64,000 nt of DNA from a bacterium (GTDB lineage Bacteria; Electryoneota; Electryoneia; Electryoneales; Electryoneaceae): NCBI GenBank assembly GCA_020444265.1, contig JAHLLH010000002.1, positions 361,033 to 425,032 of the forward strand, read 5' to 3'. Positions 60,639 through 64,000 of this stretch are shown piece by piece. Each line of letters begins with the position of its first letter. The first letter of the stretch is position 1. The notes beneath the pieces are model-generated. The model saw nothing but the letters and a program-made list of their open reading frames with translations, ran no database searches and was not told the DNA's origin. The position numbers were made by a program, and so were the translations under genes.

Positions 60639-62319
60639 TGCCGCAACCCATACCGAACCGCTCCGTTCCAACCTGGCTGTGCCGGACCAGATCGACGAGA
60701 AAACCGGTCTGCCACGGGAAAACTACATCCAGGATGGCGGCAAGGGACTGAAGTCCTGGCTGCTGACGATGGATCACAAGCGGATCGCAATTCTCTATTT
60801 GATTACTGTTGTCGCCGCCTTCTTTGTCGGTGGCATCATGGCGCTGCTTATCCGCCTGGAACTCTTCCTGCCGGATGAGCAGTTTTTCAACGCCGATCAG
60901 TACAACCAGCTCTTTACGCTGCACGGCGCGATCATGATTTTCCTCTTCATTATCCCGTCGATTCCGGCGATCTTGGGGAACTTCGTGCTGCCGTTGCAGA
61001 TCGGGGCGAAAGATGTCGCCTTCCCGAAGCTGAACCTCGCCTCCTGGTATGTCTACATGCTCGGCGCGGGCATTACCCTGATTTCAATTTTTACGAGTGC
61101 TGCCGACACCGGCTGGACCTTCTACACCCCCTACAGCTCATCAACCTCGACCTCGGTTATTCCGATGACCATGGGGGTCTTTGTTCTCGGCTTTTCTTCG
61201 ATCTTCACCGGCCTGAACTTCATTGTAACCGTGCACAAACTTCGTGCGCCGGGTCTCACCTGGTTCAAGATGCCGTTGATGGTCTGGGGTCTTTACGCTA
61301 CCGCGATCATCCAGGTGCTGGCAACCCCGGTGCTCGGGATAACGGTGCTTCTGTTGACGCTGGAACGTGCTTTCGGCATCGGCATTTTCGACCCGGCGAT
61401 GGGCGGCGACCCGGTGCTCTACCAGCACTTCTTCTGGTTCTACAGCCACCCGGCGGTCTACATCATGATTCTGCCCGGCATGGGCATCATGTCCGACCTG
61501 ATCGCCACCTTTAGTCATCGCAAAATTTTCGGCTATAAGTTCGTTGCGTTTTCCTCCCTGGCCATCGCCCTGGTCAGCTTCCTGGTCTGGGGACACCACA
61601 TGTTCACCTCCGGACAGAGCGAAATTGCGGTGATGATCTTCAGCTTCCTCACCTTCATGGTGGGGATTCCGTCCGCGATCAAGGTGTTCAACTGGACGAC
61701 AACCCTTTACAAGGGGTCAATCAGCTTCGCGGTGCCGATGCTTTACGCCCTTGGTTTCCTCTTCCTCTTCACCATCGGTGGACTGACAGGGATTGTGATC
61801 GGAGCCCTGTCGCTGGACATCCACCTGCATGACACTTACTTCATCGTGGCGCATTTCCACTATGTGATGGTGGGTGGTACGGTGATGGCGTTGATCGGCG
61901 GGTTGTACTACTGGTGGCCGAAGATCTGGGGACGGATGTACAGCCGTACCCTCGGTGTCTTCGCCTTCCTGCTGGTCTTCGTTGGCTTCAACATGACCTT
62001 CTTCACCCAGTTTATCCTGGGTGCGCGTGGCATGCCGCGGCGATACTTCACCTATGTCGAGCAGTTCCAGCCGTTACACGCCTTTTCCTCGTCCGGCGCG
62101 ATGGTGATGGGGCTCGGTTTCCTGCTGGTCGCGATCAACCTCTGGTGGGCGATCAAGCATGGCAAGCCAGCGGGCAGCAATCCCTGGGGAGCGTTGACAC
62201 TCGAATGGACCGAATGCACCAGCCCACCGATCCCGCACAACTTCAAGGAAACGCCGAAGATCGAGTATGGTGCCTATGAGTACGACCGTGTGATCCCGAC
62301 GATGGAAAAGCAGGGGTAA
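60631..62319 (+). CDS. coxA: caa3-type cytochrome c oxidase subunit I, A2-type signature
   Basis: The 562-residue protein has about twelve membrane helices. The start is GTG 60631 (GGGGG upstream), overlapping the coxB stop. Low-spin heme and heme-copper ligands are seen in [36 protein letters not shown] and [14 protein letters not shown]. At residues 271-277 the sequence is YSHPAVY: the proton-channel glutamate of HPEVY enzymes is alanine, and the preceding Tyr-Ser pair is the known replacement in A2-type oxidases. It reduces O2 to water and pumps protons. Confidence 0.96.
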   Translation: MSNAATHTEPLRSNLAVPDQIDEKTGLPRENYIQDGGKGLKSWLLTMDHKRIAILYLITVVAAFFVGGIMALLIRLELFLPDEQFFNADQYNQLFTLHGAIMIFLFIIPSIPAILGNFVLPLQIGAKDVAFPKLNLASWYVYMLGAGITLISIFTSAADTGWTFYTPYSSSTSTSVIPMTMGVFVLGFSSIFTGLNFIVTVHKLRAPGLTWFKMPLMVWGLYATAIIQVLATPVLGITVLLLTLERAFGIGIFDPAMGGDPVLYQHFFWFYSHPAVYIMILPGMGIMSDLIATFSHRKIFGYKFVAFSSLAIALVSFLVWGHHMFTSGQSEIAVMIFSFLTFMVGIPSAIKVFNWTTTLYKGSISFAVPMLYALGFLFLFTIGGLTGIVIGALSLDIHLHDTYFIVAHFHYVMVGGTVMALIGGLYYWWPKIWGRMYSRTLGVFAFLLVFVGFNMTFFTQFILGARGMPRRYFTYVEQFQPLHAFSSSGAMVMGLGFLLVAINLWWAIKHGKPAGSNPWGALTLEWTECTSPPIPHNFKETPKIEYGAYEYDRVIPTMEKQG

Positions 62320-62325
62320 CTGCTG

Positions 62326-62482
62326 TTCGGTCAGGTCTCCTGACCTGACCGAAAGGTCCGCCAGGTCGGGAGACCCGGCGGAACAGACAGGACTGTTCAG
62401 GTTTCGTCAGGCCCCCGAGCCTGACGAATGATCGCGCGCTTTGCGCGCGAAGGTTACGTCAGACGAGGGCGTCTGACGTAAC
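62326..62482. repeat. Cluster of four family D (REP-like) hairpins inside the cox operon
   Basis: 62326-62353 is identical in form to the first RAYT-left hairpin (TTCGGTCAGGTCTCCTGACC). 62356-62383 is GTCCGCCAGGTCGGGAGACC with GGCGGAAC. 62402-62429 is TTTCGTCAGGCCCCCGAGCC with TGACGAA. 62453-62482 is GTTACGTCAGACGAGGGCGT with CTGACGTAAC. A short CGCGCGCTTTGCGCGCG hairpin lies between the last two. They fill the coxA-coxC gap. Confidence 0.88.
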
Positions 62483-62506
62483 ACACAGGATAAAAGGACC
62501 ATTCAG

Positions 62507-63154
62507 ATGGCAGATTCAGCCGCACATCCCCGTTGGCTCCAGCACCACTTTACGAGTGCCGGGCAACAGCGGGAATCCGCGAAACTGGGCATGTGGATCT
62601 TCCTGGTGACGGAGATTCTCTTCTTCGGCGGGTTGTTCTGCGCCTATGCGATCTACCACGCCTGGAACCCGGATATTTTCCATGAAGCCCACAAGGCGCT
62701 CGATTGGCGTCTGGGTGGCCTCAATACTCTCGTGCTGATTACCAGCTCGCTGACCATGGCCCTGGCGATTCGTTCGCTTCAGGTCAACAAGGCGAAACTT
62801 GCCAACGGTTACCTCTGGGCAACCATCCTGCTGGCGTTGACCTTCATGGTCATCAAGTATTTCGAGTACGCGCACAAATTCCATGTGGGTCAGCTTCCGG
62901 GCAAGTACTACACCTACACCGGCATCGAGGGCACCAGCCCGCACATCTTTTTCAGCCTCTATTTCATGATGACGGGGTTGCACGGGTTGCATGTGATGAT
63001 CGGGATCGGGGTTATTCTCTGGCTGATCATCCGGAACCGTCGCGGCGACTTCAGCAATGCCTATTACAACCCGGTCGAGATGACCGGACTGTACTGGCAC
63101 CTGGTCGACTTGATCTGGATCTACCTGTTTCCGCTTTTCTATCTCGTGGGGTAA
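62507..63154 (+). CDS. coxC: Cytochrome c oxidase subunit III
   Basis: The 215-residue protein has about five membrane helices, the short form of subunit III. Visible are SAKLGMWIFLVTEILFFGGL, the FMVIKYFEYAHKF region, FFSLYFMMTGLHGLHVMIGI and YWHLVDLIWIYLFPLFYL. It stabilises subunit I and proton uptake. It is separated from coxA by the family D hairpin cluster. It ends 6 bases before the subunit IV-like gene. Confidence 0.95.
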   Translation: MADSAAHPRWLQHHFTSAGQQRESAKLGMWIFLVTEILFFGGLFCAYAIYHAWNPDIFHEAHKALDWRLGGLNTLVLITSSLTMALAIRSLQVNKAKLANGYLWATILLALTFMVIKYFEYAHKFHVGQLPGKYYTYTGIEGTSPHIFFSLYFMMTGLHGLHVMIGIGVILWLIIRNRRGDFSNAYYNPVEMTGLYWHLVDLIWIYLFPLFYLVG

Positions 63155-63160
63155 TGAACG

Positions 63161-63679
63161 ATGAGTAACGAGCATTCGGCCCACGGGGCCTCGCAAGATC
63201 ATGTTATGCCGGTGCGCAACTACCTGATGGTTGCCAGCGCCCTCTTTGTGCTGACCGTGATCACCGTCGCAGTCGCGCAGGTGGACTTTGGCGCCTGGAA
63301 CCTGGTCGTTGCGATGGTGGTTGCCACGACCAAAGCAGTACTGGTGGCGATGTTTTTCATGCACCTCTTTTACGATAACAAGCTGTTCGCAGCCTTTTTT
63401 ACCGGGTCGTTTGTCATCCTCGGCATTTTCATCGTAATCACCATGTTCGACACGATGGAACGGGACCGTCTCTATCCCGAGGTGGCCACACCGATCCGTG
63501 AGCACGCCATCATATATGACGATGAGGGCAAGCCATTGAAGCAGAACGCCCATGCTGGCGAGGGTGAGCACGGCGAAGCGGCGGAGCATGGGGATGCGGC
63601 GATGGAGCACGAGGAAGGTGCTGCCGCCGAAGGAGGCGACGAGCAGGGCTCGGAGGACGCCACTTCCGGCGGGCATTGA
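63161..63679 (+). CDS. Cytochrome c oxidase subunit IV-like protein with acidic His-rich tail
   Basis: The 172-residue protein has three membrane helices (MVASALFVLTVITVAVAQVD, LVVAMVVATTKAVLVAMFFM, FTGSFVILGIFIVITMFDTM), matching prokaryotic subunit IV (CoxD/CtaF). The C-terminal 60 residues are disordered, acidic and His-rich (HAGEGEHGEAAEHGDAAMEH), longer than usual. The tail may bind metal or be a spacer. It is the last gene of the respiratory locus; family D and B repeats follow. Confidence 0.88.
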   Translation: MSNEHSAHGASQDHVMPVRNYLMVASALFVLTVITVAVAQVDFGAWNLVVAMVVATTKAVLVAMFFMHLFYDNKLFAAFFTGSFVILGIFIVITMFDTMERDRLYPEVATPIREHAIIYDDEGKPLKQNAHAGEGEHGEAAEHGDAAMEHEEGAAAEGGDEQGSEDATSGGH

Positions 63680-63683
63680 GTTG

Positions 63684-63742
63684 ATTCGGTCAGGTCTCCC
63701 GACTTGACCGATGATCTACCAAGTCTGGAGACCTGTCAGAAC
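63684..63742. repeat. Family D (REP) pair after the cox operon, diverged
   Basis: GATTCGGTCAGGTCTCCCGA with CTTGACCGA, then ACCAAGTCTGGAGACCTGTC. Both hairpins carry mismatches compared with the RAYT-flanking copies. Confidence 0.75.
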
Positions 63743-63787
63743 GGGGGATCCAGCGTAAGTTGAATCGTGTGCGATGGTTAAACTGGG

Positions 63788-63953
63788 TGTCATCCCCAGC
63801 GCGACAGGGTGCGATAGCGCCCTTGTGGTCAAAGACCACCACCAGCGCGTCGGGGATCCCCTGTGGCCTCGCACTGCTTCGGGGGATCCCCGACGCATCC
63901 GGGTTCCCTTCGGTCACAACACCGCTTTGCGATGTTGGATGCTGGGGATGACG
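63788..63953. repeat. Family B interspersed inverted repeat, copy 8
   Basis: It is bounded by GTGTCATCCCCAGCGCGACA and ATGCTGGGGATGACG, with facing GCGTCGGGGATCCCC and GGGGATCCCCGACGC blocks and CCCTTCGGTCACAACACCGC. The last 47 bases of the window show nothing. Confidence 0.8.
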
Positions 63954-64000
63954 TGTGATCGACGTTTTTAATTATGCCATAAAGCAAGCTGTCCTGGGGG

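Noticed and set aside
62516-63676. 386-codon minus-strand open frame
   Set aside because: It spans the complement of coxC, the intergenic gap and the subunit IV gene together, which a real gene would not do.

Overview
The window is about 64 kb of a GC-rich chromosome from an aerobic, didermic bacterium. The best fit is a deep lineage of the Fibrobacteres-Chlorobi-Bacteroidetes (FCB) superphylum, such as Calditrichota, Zixibacteria or Electryonea-like groups. Pointers to this are a secreted beta-propeller protein ending in a T9SS/FlgD-like C-terminal sorting domain, many short lipoproteins, a DUF4175-type giant coiled-coil protein, and an Alternative Complex III / caa3 oxidase locus. The assignment is inferred from protein style; there is no rRNA or tRNA gene to confirm it.

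Layout. (1) 1-4095: N-terminal 1365 residues of a giant secreted modular protein, cut by the window edge. (2) 4.6-8.6 kb: a tandem-HTH MerR regulator, a B12-binding radical SAM enzyme and an aldehyde dehydrogenase. (3) 8.7-11 kb: Asp-box (BNR) propeller protein with a sorting tail. (4) 11.4-20.1 kb, minus strand: acyl-CoA dehydrogenase, then an array of nine divergent paralogous lipoproteins. Inside the array are a small membrane protein and a CarH-like cobalamin-binding sensor without a DNA-binding domain. Upstream is a glcF-like Fe-S oxidoreductase whose 3' end is duplicated inside the array. (5) 20.8-22.5 kb: rplU, rpmA, mdh. (6) 22.8-28.4 kb: small envelope proteins, a zinc-ribbon miniprotein and the DUF4175-like protein. 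(7) 28.5-29.7 kb: a strongly AT-rich two-gene islet (minimal nucleotidyltransferase plus a tail-anchored membrane protein), probably acquired horizontally. (8) 30-46 kb: metabolic and housekeeping genes (saccharopine dehydrogenase-like enzyme, hybrid histidine kinase, acyl-CoA dehydrogenase, ilvE, nusB, phosphoesterase, two glycosyltransferases, class II aldolase, S9 peptidase, isochorismatase-like protein). (9) 46.9-49.1 kb: otsB-otsA for trehalose. (10) 49.4-63.7 kb: the respiratory locus actAB-[REP/RAYT]-actCDEF-small membrane protein-sco-[repeats]-coxB-coxA-[repeats]-coxC-coxD.

How the genes work together. The last 14 kb encode one electron-transfer unit. Alternative Complex III oxidises quinol and passes electrons through heme c to a caa3-type oxidase whose CuA subunit carries its own fused cytochrome c. 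Sco supplies copper. Subunit I has the YSHPAV motif of A2-type oxidases.

Nearly every intergenic gap holds palindromic interspersed repeats of at least five families, called A-E here. Family D (core GTCAGGTC..GACCTGAC) flanks a REP-associated tyrosine transposase inserted between actB and actC. One family-D copy sits cleanly inside a family-C element whose empty form is seen elsewhere in the window, which is direct evidence of past mobility. The candidates most worth follow-up are the lipoprotein/B12-sensor array with its duplication fossil, the RAYT/REP system inside the respiratory operon, and the AT-rich two-gene islet.
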